NCBI RefSeq assembly: GCF_024713975.1 | Contig: NC_091099.1 | Span: forward strand, 2,925,001-2,989,000 | Origin: Paralichthys olivaceus | Lineage: Eukaryota; Chordata; Actinopteri; Pleuronectiformes; Paralichthyidae | Length of the DNA stretch: 64,000 nt | Reading direction: 5' to 3' | Shown: piece after piece, positions 1-13,110 of the stretch | Numbering within the stretch: position 1 is the stretch's first letter | Layout of the letters: the number at the start of each line of letters is the position of its first letter | Position numbers and translations under genes: made by a program | The notes under the pieces: generated by a model | Told to the model about the DNA's origin: nothing | What the model saw: the letters and a program-made list of their open reading frames with translations, nothing else | Databases searched by the model: none

Positions 1-3000
1 GAATCTCATACAATGAATGAATTCATGTTTCCTTTGTTGAAGGGTTTGTCTTAATTCAGCAGGAGAGATAATAGTAATGATTCAGACTGTGCAACACAAG
101 AACACAAGAATTAATATGATAAAAAAACAAATAGTTCAAAAATGAATTAAAAATGAATCTGGTCAATGAAGAGGAGTATTTTGATATGCAAAAAAATGTT
201 AAAAGTTAAAACGAATGTGAACAATAATATTTCATAATGAAAAGAAACAAATTAATTTTCTACGTTTTCTACTATTTTCACTGATCATTGTTATTGTCGG
301 TGGATTTTAATTTATCTCATAACTTTTAAATATAAAAATTCTTCTTTTCTCCAAAAAAATAATGAATCTCATTTTTGTTGCTGACCCCCTGAAGTTTCTC
401 TTTGTCTTCATGTAATATAAAAAAAAAAACAGGCCTAATGGAAATAATTCAGGTTTTACAACAAACAGTGTGAGTTAAAGAAAATGAAATATTTTAAAAT
501 AAGCTAAATGTTAAAACTAATGAAACAGAATTTGATTATAATGATTTTTCACGTGGAATGAGTAATACATTCAATTTAATATAAATAAGCATATATAAGT
601 GGAATTTTCTACACACTCGATATTTTCTACACCCTCCTGACACCCTGTCTCCTTACACCTGGTCCTCACCTCCTCCCTCCCATACATTGCACCTCCACTC
701 ACACCCCCACCCCAACCTTCCACCCCCCCCCCCCCCTCCGCTTCGTTCGTCCGTCTCCCTCCGTTACTCCCCCTTCCCCTCGACTCGGGGTGCGGGCTGA
801 ATCCATTGTCTAATGTGGCCTTTTCATTCAGCGGAGGAGAGGGGTGGGTGGGGGATGGAGAGGTGAGGGAGTGGGAGGTGGTGGAGGGGTCACTTGAGGA
901 TGAGAGAGAGAAAAGAGAAAGATTATTAGGGGGGTGATGAAGTGAGAGCAACAGGCTTGTCGGGGGTTTGTGGAGCCACAGTGATTTACTGACACTGTAA
1001 AATTGAGGTCACGTCTTTTTTTTTTTTCTTTCTATTTTTCTTTTCAGGGATCAGCTTGAACACGAAATAAAATATCAAATCACAAATACAGACAAAGTGT
1101 TCCACAGAGATTTACTCACTCGTGTTGAGAGAAATTTAAAATCCCACTGAAATCAACAGAACTGTGCTTTTGTTAATGAGAAAAATCAACAGTCGTCCTC
1201 AAAGAGAAATTCACATTTTACCTCTCTCACGTGTGCGTTGACCCGTCAGAGTGTCGGCTCTTTGTTTGCACTGAAGTCACTGTCGCTGCTTTGACGCTTC
1301 ATTGTGGTGATTTCTGACCATGTGAATGAAGGAGGAGCAACAAAGTGGAGGTTCAATGTGTTTTTCATACCAAAGAGTCATTAGAGCCACGCAGCTCAAA
1401 AAATGTGTTGTGCAGAATGAAGTTGAAAACATTTCAGGGATAAAGTCGAGATGTTGAGAATAAAATTAAAACCTCTGGCACAACCGTTTGTGTAGAACCT
1501 TGTCTTGTAGTCTTGTAGTGAATACTTCACGGTGTTTACGAGGATTTACTTCGTACGAAAACTAGCTCAGGTAGCAGCCTGCTACACAAGAGCCACAAAA
1601 CGACGTTAGCTTGATGATGAATAACCTAAAAAACACCCATTGGTGCTGCTAATGCTAATGTTCGGACTAGTTTTCTTCTCAGCTAACCCTTATATTACCA
1701 AAGTCAGATATATCGTATTTAACAGCGACAAAATGTACCTGTAAAGCTAATTTCAAGTTTGCAGAGACTCTTTATTATCACTGCTAACGAAACACTGGCC
1801 ATGTTGCCGACCTGTTTTGGTGTTTTCCCTCCATTTCACTATTGAAACTCAAACCTCAGTCAAAGATAAGAAACTTTCCTTGAGCTTATATGCTCCAATT
1901 TCCCCAAATAACCTTTTTGGATCAATTTCAATGGTAAAATATTAACAATAAGTGTAAAAATCACAATCACCAGTGATGGCTAATTGTGATTTTATTTTAT
2001 TTTTGGAGTGTAGCCATTATTGCCATTGAGCTGTGTTAGCTTTAAGCTTTATTTCTGAAAGATGCAAACGAGAAATTGAATCTACTTATTGCCAGTAAAT
2101 AAGGAAAAGTGCAGCCGGTCTCCCAGACAAGTTTGTTCCAAAAAAAAAACCCAAACAAATGCAGACGCTTTAATGAAGTGTTGACAGCACGAATCATTAT
2201 CTTGTCACAGTATTGTTTCAGCGACTGGGAGAGGAAACCAGAGGTTAGTGTCAACAATTATCCTCAAAATCACTGTAATTTTGGCCCCGATATGAATTTT
2301 AACTTTGCAAATAAGCTGAAATGACGCGTACATGTGATTAATGAGACGTTACATGTGGAAAAAAAAGGTGATTTCTTCAGTAGAACTTTTGTCTCGGCAA
2401 AGAGAAAATACTCACTGAACTGAACTAAAAGGTGAATACAAATAAAACGATTAGACTGACAGATGGTAAATTATTCTTATTATGACAGGGTGGGGAAAAA
2501 ACGACAGTGCACACAAGACACAGGTTTTAAAAAGGATCACCAATCATCTGCTTCCAGTGAGTTTATGATGAAAGTCAGATGAAAGTCAATTCAATCGATA
2601 AGTCGCTCAGGCTGGTAGCTGCAGGGATGAATCTCCTGACGTTTGATCCCCAGCTGTGGCACCTCCACTGTTGCTCTCCATTTCTACCACAACACGGCCG
2701 AGTGAATATTGGTGTTGACTGATGGTCGGAGTCACACTCATTGTTTTTTTTTTTTTTCTTCCCATGCTGAGAAAATGTGTCTTACGAAAGGCGAGTTGTT
2801 AAAAATGGAAGCGTTTAGCTCGAGCTGTTCGGTCTTCGTGACGTTGTGAGTCACGGTCGGCTCGTCGAATAAAAGACGTGGCCGTCTCTCCGTCTGTTCT
2901 CTGACAGACACACTCCAACATCGGAGCTGTCAGGCACAATCACACACAATGATTCATGTCAGTAGCACTCACAAAGGACTGTCGGCTTAAAGGAAAATAC

Positions 3001-3900
3001 AGATTAATGCGAGTGAGAGCTCACGCTCGAAAACTGGAAGGTCAGACACAAGATCTGCATCACGCACACGACTGCCTCTGTAAACATCTGGCTCTTCTTC
3101 ACGTGTGTTTGTCCTGTGAGAATGAAGTCGTCTGACCAAACGAGTGTCTCCCGTTTGAAACAACAATTGCTCATCAATATTATTCATCTGGACGAATAAA
3201 TTGTAAGTGGATCATCAATATCAAAATCATCTGCCTCGAAATTAACATTTCATTTCAAACTGTTGTCCGGTGTGATCACAAGTGTTTCCATGATAACAGT
3301 GTGAGGGGAAATATAATTAAAGATTTGTTGATTAACTTCCTCAGTCAGGGACAGAATAAAACATGTATGTAATAATTATCACTCGCTGTGAACACGACTG
3401 CTGGTGTAAAAAAGAATTCATGTGCTTCTTTACTGCAGGACAACGCAGGTTAACGTGTGCAGGGAGGGCTGCACAGATGTTTTACATTACAACCTCATAC
3501 GTGTGAAATTATCTGAATACAAACAACACAGATTGTTGCTTCATTTACATTTCAATGCTGCAGACCTCCATTAGTGTGTGTGTGTGTGTGATTATGTGCA
3601 AGAGCTGCACTTCCACTTTCGAACATTTCTCGTGTTTGCTTGCGTTCACATAATGACGTTTTCGATCAGTTATGCAAAACAGTGTTTCCTGCGGATTTGT
3701 GCGTCTGTATCCGTGTGAATGACTACTGCAGTTAATGATTCGCATTTCTCACTCCAAGGTCGATGCAGAGTTCTTTAGCGAGAGGCAAATCGCTCCTTCG
3801 TCCACCTGCACACTGTGAGTAACTGTCGACCATCTGCCGCCTCGTTTTTCTCTACGTGCCGCATTGTGTCGTTTGTGTGATGGGAATGTTTGGAGTCGGC
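1..3900. other. Gene-less AT-rich flank
   Basis: AT-rich unique DNA with scattered homopolymers (poly-C at 721-737, poly-T near 1015 and 2745). Open frames are short and not gene-like. A GCTAATGCTAATG/TTAGC-containing stretch at 1605-1690 resembles motif clusters seen in introns further right. Confidence 0.7.
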
Positions 3901-3915
3901 CCACGTGAATGTATT

Positions 3916-4132
3916 TGTGTGTGTGTGTGTGTGTGTGTGTGTTTGTGTGTTTTTTTTTCTCTTTCCCTGAGTGTGAGACCTATTCTTTGCACATTTCTCC
4001 GCGTGTGAAGAAGTGTGTTACGAGACTGCATGCAGGTGTGAGACCCGGCACGCTCGGTGGTGATCCTCTGCCTCCATACATGTTGGTTTGTGTGATGTTG
4101 TGTCCTTTGTGTGCTGTTCCTCATAGAGCAGA

Positions 4133-4163
<31 letters not shown>

Positions 4164-4484
4164 AGTGTAAGTACCTCTTCGAGCATGATGTTTGTTCTCC
4201 AAGTTTGTGTGTGTCTCCATTTGTGTGTGTTTACAATCCAAGGCCATTCAATAGCACCACATGGATCCATCCCATATCCTGATCGCCATGGTTACCGGGG
4301 CCACTTATCACAGAGGGTCCCGGCAGATCAAACAGGTGTGCATCCTGAAGATGTCTCTCCTCGGCAACTGTTGCCAGGAACCTTTGTTGCACACAACGCA
4401 CAGGTGCTTGTCCCCGCCGGTGAAAATCAGCAGGAGCACGAAAACATTGTCGTCATTTCCCAGCCTGAACTGCTGAGTGTACGT

Positions 4485-4522
<38 letters not shown>
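3916..4522. repeat. (TG)n runs flanking a unique 236-bp block
   Basis: TG runs lie at 3916-3942, 4139-4163 and 4487-4522. The unique block 4243-4478 between the last two is listed separately. Confidence 0.9.
4243..4478. other. Exon-like or conserved block of unknown identity
   Basis: On the plus strand one frame is open with good codon balance (including GTFVAHNAQVLVPAG and ENIVVISQPELLS) between a possible acceptor (CCAAG, ends 4242) and donor (GTACGT at 4479). A minus-strand frame over most of the block is also open (including NDDNVFVLLLIFTGGDKHLC), also with an AG at its edge. The strand is therefore unresolved, and a noncoding conserved element is equally possible. No family recognised. 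Confidence 0.25.
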
Positions 4523-4523
<1 letters not shown>

Positions 4524-5542
4524 CTCCCTGTGACAAACAGGAGGAGGTTTAGTTCTTCGAGGTGAAGAAGTTTATTTTCCGTTAAAAAGAGGTCATTTTG
4601 TGGATCATCACTTCGGGACCTGTTGCTCAGAGTAGGTTCCGGTCAGATGTGATGTTTAATGTAATCAAATCAATTTATATATTTAATATTTCCTCATTTA
4701 AAGTAAATTTTCCATCTGCGCTTTTACAGAGACGACATCCAGACATGTCAAAGAAGGAAAAGCAAACCTCCGCCAAGGCCCAACAGTTAATTCAGAAACA
4801 TGTCTTATTTGTGTACACTCATAAATCTCAGTCCTCTTAACGTGTCTAATTATTTTCATCAAGATCCAAGAATTATCTTCTTAGAAATCTGGGAAAATGT
4901 TGATGAACGTCTCATCTCACTACGTTAAAGAAAGTAAAAATGGTTCAAACGTCCATTGGTTCTTTACTTGACCCACAATGAATTCTTTTTGAAGTAGAAA
5001 ACCGTTTTGTCATTTGTGTGTAAAGGTAAAAACCAGCAGACAAAACAACAAATGAAAACATAGCGAAAGTAAAATGAATCTCTGGAACCTTTGCATAGAA
5101 AACAAGCTTTGCTAATATCTTCAAGATCCTTTTAATCAATCGATCGAATGATTTAGTTTAGTAATCACAGTTTGTCTCACAGATGTTAACGAGGTGCGAA
5201 ATAAGAGACGTCGTGTTGAACAGAGCAACATTTAAAACACTCAGGAGAAAAGACAGTTTCAAGCATAAACGCTCTTAAAGTTTTTACACGAATGAAGAGA
5301 GAGACGAAGAAAGGATTTCTGTAAAATATTGAAATGCTCGTTGTGTACGAGCGAATATATAAAAAAAAAAAAAAACACACGAGTGTTGGTTGAGGCTCTC
5401 GATGGAGCCAGTGGACCAGCGGAGAGTGGGCCCCCCAGCAAATGTGGGATTTGTGCGATTTGGATGTTCAGGGTCGGGGAACAGATGTCGTCAGTAGGAA
5501 GAGAAGGAAAGTGAAGGAAACAAAAGGATATGAAGGAGAATG

Positions 5543-5546
<4 letters not shown>

Positions 5547-5596
<50 letters not shown>

Positions 5597-8500
5597 GCCT
5601 GCAGCCAGAGAGCCAGAAATGAAAGGATTGCATGGTGAAGCCAGCGAGGGTTCTTTGACTCGCGGCCCCCGCCGAGCGCACCTCCCCCTCGCCCACTTCC
5701 CTTCGACCGCAACGGTGTCGACGCTGCCACCGCACTCACCCTTTCACCTCGCAACCCTCCCTCCCCCCCGCTGCTGCTCTCCACCAGCTCCATCCCCCCC
5801 CCCCCCCCCCCCCACCTGTTGTCCTGTTCGTCCACCTGTGCCACATGTCTTACGGAGCTCGTATACCCACAATGCCTCAGTGTGGCCTCTGGTTACACCC
5901 CCCACCCCCCCACTCCTCCTCCAGCCGTATCTGATCTAATAAACCTGAAAGGACAAACATAAGCTCCCTCCAAAAATTGCCCTTACCTCTTAAACCTCGT
6001 CTCCACCTGGCATTAACGTGGGTCCCACAGGATTCACAGCAGAGCTACATCTGACATTAAAACTCTCCTCTCTCCTCTTCTCCTCTCTCTCTCCGCTTTG
6101 CTTTGCACATCGCTTCCTCCGGTAAGATTTGTGAGATAATTAATATTGACAGGAAGCGCGAGGTCTTGTTCAGTCATGTGTTCAGTCCACAACTACCCCC
6201 AGAAATCCATACTGAGGAGCGGGCTGCAGTCGGGAGCTGCCCTCCACCTGTGTGAGTTTATTTCTGTGTACACAATTACTCCACGCTGACGGGCTCCGGC
6301 TGCGTTTACACCTGATGTGACTCTGCTCCGTCAGATTCTGAGTTTATCAGGTTGTAGTTTGAGGCCTTTAGAGGCAGAATTCAATCTTTTCATGAAACGT
6401 TTCTTTGTCCGTCTCCTCGCACGTCACCTCGTCTCCCTCGTCTCCCTCGTCTCCCTCGCACCTTTTCCATATGCCGCTTGTTTCAGCTTTAATCCGCACA
6501 CATTGCACCTTTCTCCTGCTCTCACTCCCCCATTTCTCTCCTATAGCTGGCACCTCTCTAACACCACTTCCCTCACCTCTTCCTCCCCCAACAAGGCACC
6601 CCTCCTCCTCCTCTTCTTCTTCTTCTTCTTCCTCTTCTCCCTTTCTCCTCTCCCTGGATCTCCTCTGTTCTCTCCCCTCCTCCTCTCCCTCTTCTTCTCC
6701 TTGGTCTTGGTCTTCTCCTCCTCCTCCTCCTCTTCCTTGTGTTCTCCCCTTCTCCTCTCCCTGGATCTCCTCTGTTCTCTCCCATCCTCCTCCTCTTCCT
6801 CTTCCTTGTGTTCTCCCCTTCTCCTCTCCCTGGATCTCCTCTGTTCTCTCCCATCCTCCTCCTCCTCCTCTCCCTGGATCTCCTCATCTCTGGAGATTGC
6901 CCCCCCACCTCTCCACCTTCCCCGCTGTTCTTCTAGCAGCAGCGCCCCCCCCTCCTCCCCCTCTCCAACACCTCCACATCCCTGGTGCTCGTCCCCCTGT
7001 GACGAGCCCTCGTCTCAGACCGCCGTGCACAGGATGCTCCCTCGGTGAGAGGTCAGTGGTCCGACTGTGTCCTCTGTCCTCCCCCTCAGCGGTTCTCCGG
7101 CCACGACCGCAGATCACAGAGATTTTCATTCTCTCTCTGGAACACGCTGCCGAAGGGTTAAATATATATTTATGTTTTTACAGTTTATTTCTGTTGCACT
7201 CACACTTCGGTTTGTGTGTTTGATTTCCTCAGTGATCAGGGAGTTTACAACCACCCCGACAGTGATTGGATGTATTTTTAAACACACAACAATAACTGTG
7301 AATCCTTTTAATTATCACAAACCTACATGATAACACACCAGCGCCACTGTTACTGCCTCTCTCTCTAAGAATGAACATTTTTTCCTCTATCTTTTCTTGC
7401 TCCCTTTATATTTTAGTAGACATAGAAAAAAAAAAATCTTTTATTTCCAATATGTGCTTTCTCAACACATTTAACAGATTTGAGTGCGACGGTGTCGAGG
7501 CTAGTGTTGGTTTCACTTTGTGTTCAGCAAGTATAACGTGAACTTATCATGATTGTGCTGTAACACAACAGACGATCGTGATCACGATGTAAAAGCAGAT
7601 CGTGAATTCAGGCTTTTTTCAGAGAAGATGTAACAACCATCTCCTCTGATTCAGAGGAATTCACTTGATTTTCTCTGAACAAACTATAAAACACATATTT
7701 GATGTGTTTGAATTAAAGGACGATTCGTTATGGTTTCATTCGAGACACTGTGAGAAGAAACGTTGGTGGACAAAAACCCCAAGTAGGCTGATATTTAAAC
7801 AAACTGGTTGTGGGTCAATAGTGAGAGCTTCAGAACAAACACGTTCTTGTTCCCTAAACTTATTTTAATGCTTTGACAGATAAATTATAAACTGAAATAA
7901 AAGCAGTAAGACCAAGAATCCCAGCCTTCAGCGATGTCATCTTAATTCACATGATTTGTTTTAATGCACGTTTGTAGAAGCTTTAAAAGAAAGAACATCA
8001 CATTAAAGTTTAACTCTTCATAGTTTTTAAATACTCATAAACCAAAGTAATTGATAATTTCATCAACACTGTGGAAATGCATCGAATGTCTGGTTCGACA
8101 GCAGCTAATCACTCATCACTCACAATGAGAGTTTTACACTGACAGTATTTTCTATATCCTGCAGCTTTATAAATGGTGATAACGAACGTCACCGTGTTCG
8201 GCGTTTTAAAGTGAAGCAGAACTGGTGACGTGACCGGATGATACTTGAGGCAGAAACATATTTCAGTTTGAGCTCATTCTATAGGGCTAATTAATTTGTA
8301 AACCAATTTGAACGTTATTTTCAATTGTAAAGAGATGCTATCGTTTATTATTTTCATCCCAGTGGAGAAATGACCCGTAGCAAAAAGAAAAAAAAAAAGA
8401 CTTAATTGCTCAGCCTATTAATTTAACATCTATTTGTCAAAATGTACTTGATAAAAAGAAAGAAAAAAAAATGTAATCACAATATAAATTATCTGCAGAG

Positions 8501-8747
8501 TTTCGAATCGTAATGTCTGCTGGTGGCCAGAGGACAGAGAAATCTGTTCTGTCGCCGAGCGAATAATGAAAATGTGTCATGTTGGATGAGGGAGGCAGAG
8601 GCCCGCCGCTCTTCAGAGAATTTCATTTTCTAATTCTCTGACAGACGCAGGCGGGGGGGAGCTGAACACATGTACCTCCCCCTCACATACACCAATTACC
8701 GCAATGAGCAAATGAAAGGCTATGTCCCATCAGGGCCTCTGTAGGGG

Positions 8748-8796
<49 letters not shown>

Positions 8797-8893
8797 AATA
8801 GAGAGAGGAGGGGGAGTTACATACATAATTGCCCCCCCACCGCAAGACACACGCACACACGCACACACGCACACACACACACACACACACACA
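5547..8893. repeat. (GA)n, (CA)n, poly-C and pyrimidine-rich minisatellite region
   Basis: (GA)n lies at 5547-5593 and 8751-8793, (CA)n at about 8847-8893, and a C17 run near 5796. A C+T-rich block at about 6420-6960 contains four copies of CTCCCTGGATCTCCTC, at about 6651, 6758, 6827 and 6871. The rest (7150-8640) is AT-rich and unremarkable. No gene was found. Confidence 0.85.
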
Positions 8894-10496
8894 AAACCAA
8901 CAATCATCATCTGCTGTCACCATTGTTGATAATCCCAGAGTTCTCTGTTGTGCAGATCTACTCAACCTCCCCCTCCCCCCCCCCCCCCTCCGCTCGCTCA
9001 CATTCATTCTCCTTCTTTTATTTTTTTCCATTTTTATTTTTCATATTTTTCTGTCTGTCTCCGTCAATGTCTCGTCTCCGTTTCGCCACCGTGCCACTTT
9101 GCCCACTCCACAGACCCCCCCCCCTCATCAACTGTCACTTTGCTCAGTGACATTTTCCCTCCGTCTGTTTTTTACTGTAATAGCAGGAAAGAAAAAATAT
9201 ATGGAAAGAGTCTGTGGGGTCAGCTGCAGCTTCACAACATTCAAATGAAAAAATACGACTTACTGACAGTTCCTTGAAAATAAAATCACTCTAACATTAG
9301 TGCCTGTATCAATGCAGCTGTTATATTTGATTAATATGAAGATATCACGAGGAAAATCATTTTAAAATCAGAATTTCAGCTGATTTTTCAAAATAAAATC
9401 CCACGTAAGAGCTTCTCATTTATGATTTTCATCTCGGCTGTCGTAAAAATAAGAGATTTAATGACTGAGCCCATTAATTTAACATCCATTTGTTTTACGA
9501 AAATAACCACAATATAGTTTAAATGCAGCTGTTATACTTAGAGAAAAGGTTTTGTATCATGAAGCTCGAATCCTTTTAAAAAACTGCATTTAAGCTGATT
9601 TTCAAGGATAAAATCCCACTTATGTCAACGCAGCTGTTTTATATTTGAGTTAAATGAAGATGTTTCAATGATTCTCTGAAGAATTTTGAGGAAGATCGAT
9701 TAAAAAAAAACTGCATTTTAGTTGAGGTTTAATTACCGAGCCTGTTAATCTAACATCAAATACGTTAAATGTTATTTTCCGAAACATGATGATGATGTAA
9801 ATTAATTATATTATGTGCTTTTACAAAAAAGAATCCGAATAGAAGTATAAATCAGTGATATGACTGTTTGTGAAGCTTCATAGACTAAATCTTTTTTTTT
9901 TTTAAACCACATTTTAGCGGATTTTCAAGAACTAAATCCCGTTAAAGATCCAGAATCATGACCAGGAAGCAACAATATAAAAGTCAAACTCTTTCCGTCT
10001 AATTTGACGTGTCGCAGTGAGCGTCTCTGCAGACCTGAAATAATGTGTAATTCCACAGAGCTGTGAAGCCCACCTGACTGCATGTTCTCACCACGCTCGT
10101 GTCTCCGCAGGCTAATTGAAGTCAACCACAGAGCACCGCTAATGATCAGCCTACAGCGACCCTTGACGGTCTGTCGTCTCTCTGTCTGCAGCCCTGCGTG
10201 GTATTTAGAGAGATCCTGAAGGTCAAGAGAAAATGAGAGAAAGGCAAAAAGCGAGGTACAAAAAAGGAACGAGAGAAGAGAGGGAGGAGGAGTGGAGGAG
10301 GCCATGGCGTAGAGGTGGTGGTGGTGTTGGTGCTACGTGCAGAGGGAGGGGGGTAGTTAGACAAATGACCCAGAAATGACCACCATGCTGCGCAGGAAGT
10401 AGCCACGTACGGCTCTGTGCACTTCCGCTCAGTGGCCATTATCCCTCCCCCGCGCTCCCCCGCCGCTCCAAATTCACTAACACAGAATCAATAGGA

Positions 10497-11097
10497 GCAG
10501 GTGGAGCGAAAGGTGGGAGGACAGGAAGTGTGGATGAGGTGAGAGGGTGAGGACGGAGGGAAGGAGTGTGAAGATAGACAGGAGGACAGAGGGGAGGATT
10601 GAGGAGAGGAGGAAGGGTGGGAGGAAAGAAAGAGGAGTGAGGAGAGAAAGGAAAGGAGCGAAGAGGTGAGAAGAGAAAAGAAATAGGAAAGGTGGAGAGA
10701 TAATTGGGAGCGAAGGGTTAGGAAAGACAAAAGGGAGGAAAAGTAAAATAAAGATGGGATATGATAGGAGAGAAAAAGAGAGAGAGGGGAAAGGAGGAAA
10801 GAAACGCAAAAGGAAAAGGTAGAAAGGGGAGAGAATGGACACTAGAGAAGAGGAGAGGAAAGATAATGAAATGAGAGAAAATAAGGAATGAACAGAAAGT
10901 AAAGATTCTATGATGAAAAGGGAAGTGACGTGACCTAGGGGAGGAAAGAAAAGAAAGAAGAAAGGTTGAATTGTTGAGAGGACAGAAAATAAGGAGTGAA
11001 CTGAGAGGAGAGACAAAAGGGAGGAAAAGAAAGGATGGGACACAATGGGTGTAAAAGAAAAGGGAAAAGAGAGGAGGAGGACGAATAAAAAGATTTT
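10497..11097 (+). repeat. Long purine-rich tract
   Basis: About 600 bp of almost pure A+G with units such as GAGGAGAGG and GGAGGAAAG and few pyrimidine interruptions; a shorter purine stretch precedes it (about 10215-10345). Minus-strand open frames are Ser/Leu-rich artefacts of this composition. Such tracts can form triplex (H-) DNA. Confidence 0.9.
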
Positions 11098-11099
11098 TT

Positions 11100-13110
11100 T
11101 TTAAAAAGGAAAGGAGATTGTGTTCCTGTCAGTAAATCTACAACAATGAAAGAAACTGAAAACTGTATATTTTCCAGTTTTTCCTCTTCTCAGCGTCGGT
11201 TCTCTTGTTTTTCCAGCTGCAGTTTTCGTCCTCTCGTGTTTGACTGAAGCTCATTTGCCCATTTTGGCCTTTTGGCATTTAGGTTTTACGAGCCCCGGCC
11301 GCCAGCGTGTCAGCCTCACCGGTTAGATACGACATGAAGAAGAAGCGTCAAGTCCGCAGCAGACAGACGAAAATGTTCTGTGTTGGTGCAGCCGTGCAGC
11401 CTGAGCGCTGTCGGAATAGAGGCTTCGCAGGAAAACTGAAAATTACTGGGTTCCACTGTCTTTTGTCCATTTAATTGTTGAATTCTGACAATTGAGCGTG
11501 AAACGTTGGAACGCAGTTGACTCTTTGTGTCAGAGCTCGGTCAGAATTATCGGCCCTTTATGTGGTGAAGTATGAAAATGAACAAAAACCAACATTTTCT
11601 TCTTCCATAAATTATTTTACTGAACAGAATTTCATCTGATCAAGTTTTGAAAAACTAAAAATTATATATTTCTAAGCATCCGTCACGATGCCATTTAATT
11701 TTATTTGAATTCAAATGTTCAAGATATCCCCCCCCCCCCCCTCCCCCGATTGGAACAGAGCGAGTTGTGACTGGTTCCCTGTTGAGACGGAGTGAGGCTG
11801 CAGATAAAACCAGCTGTGATGCACAGGATGTACGCACCTCTGGAATCTAACGTGATCTGACAGTAAATCCTGCCGCCGTCGAGCTCCCGACTGTCTGAGG
11901 ATCACGTTCGCAGCGACACTGAGTTCAGGCTGCGTTGTTATACTTCCCAAGATGCACCTGTTGATTTTCTCCACCTCCTGTCGTGTCACCGGCACGCGGC
12001 GTCACGTCATTGTACGCTCCTCTTCATCGCCGCCACGTTTACGAGGCCTCGTCCGTTATGAAGTGGCAGCGTGAGTTGAAATAAACTCCTTCACTCTACC
12101 GGAGGGACTCCCTCTCTTTGCATGTCATTAACATGGAATCTTAACTTATTTGAATTCATCATCATGGACGAGCGGTTAATGATTTGATTAGCTCTCTATA
12201 TACGTGGAGGGAGATGATTCACACTGGATATGATGGAACACGAGAAAAGAGCACCCCTCCTCGTTCTCGGCTGGATGAGAATTACCTTCCACTAACCGGC
12301 CTTGACAACCTAATTGAACAATAGCCTAATATAGAGCATTACCGGGAGAGAAATGAAAGCCTGCTCTCCTTGAACACCCTGTCAGCCTCATTGTGAACGC
12401 CGCTCGCTCAGAGCCGCTGTCTTCCCTCTGAGTGAAAGGACCTTCATCCCGAAGAGAAGCATAACTTAGCCTGCTCTAATGACACACAGCCATACAGCAG
12501 GCTGCCCGTAATTGTCGAACCAGGTCTGAGAGAATAATAGTCCCAAACTCTCACCCTGCCAGCTTTTCTTCTGCGTCTGAGCGCACGCGGTGACCTGAGT
12601 CCTCCAGAAAGACGGAAGATAACTAGAGCCACTAAGTTATGTGAACTGTGGGGAGCCCATTATTTCTTAATATGCTTTTTTAATGTGAAAATTAGAAGCA
12701 GACTGGACGCGGAGCTAATTCCTAATGTGTCATTCCGCGTGTGTGTGTGGGTTCAGAGGTTTAACCAGACGGGCCCTTGCGCGGCCACCTTCAATGTTCC
12801 TCGGCTAATACCTGTAACTCAGTGGCTGATACCGGACGTTAATGACTGTACGGAGAAGAGAGAGAGAGTGAGAGATAGATGGAGAGAAAGAAGGGAGGCC
12901 ATGCGGTGCAGGTCTAATGAGCTCATAGCCGGCTGTACGCTGTCACTCTGCTGCTCGCCGCTGTGACCCCGGACAATGCAGCCACATTATTGGCCCGGTA
13001 TTGTTGCGCGCTAACCCGCGCAGCCCCGCGCCCCACAGAGCCGACGGCTCCGGTGACTTAAACGCGGGGACGGCGAGGGCCAGCGAAGGCGGACGTCAGT
13101 CTGAGCATTG
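11100..13110. other. Unique DNA with candidate regulatory islands
   Basis: After the purine tract the sequence is unique and balanced. The blocks 12080-12460 and 12640-12990 are dense in homeodomain TAAT cores, an octamer-like TTTGCATGTCATTAA (near 12118) and a SOX-like GAACAATAG (near 12316). A short CpG-rich patch follows at 12990-13090. No convincing exon was found. Confidence 0.4.

Noticed and set aside
6317..7223. 243- and 272-codon plus-strand frames
   Set aside because: Ser/Pro/Leu-only translation of a C+T-rich repeat; overlapping frames on both strands are open for compositional reasons.
10477..11043. 188-codon minus-strand frame
   Set aside because: Ser/Leu/Phe low-complexity translation of the purine tract.
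11845..11995. Minus-strand exon-like frame with a donor-like GTGCGT
   Set aside because: No ATG, weak acceptor, no family recognised and no partner exon; kept only as a note.
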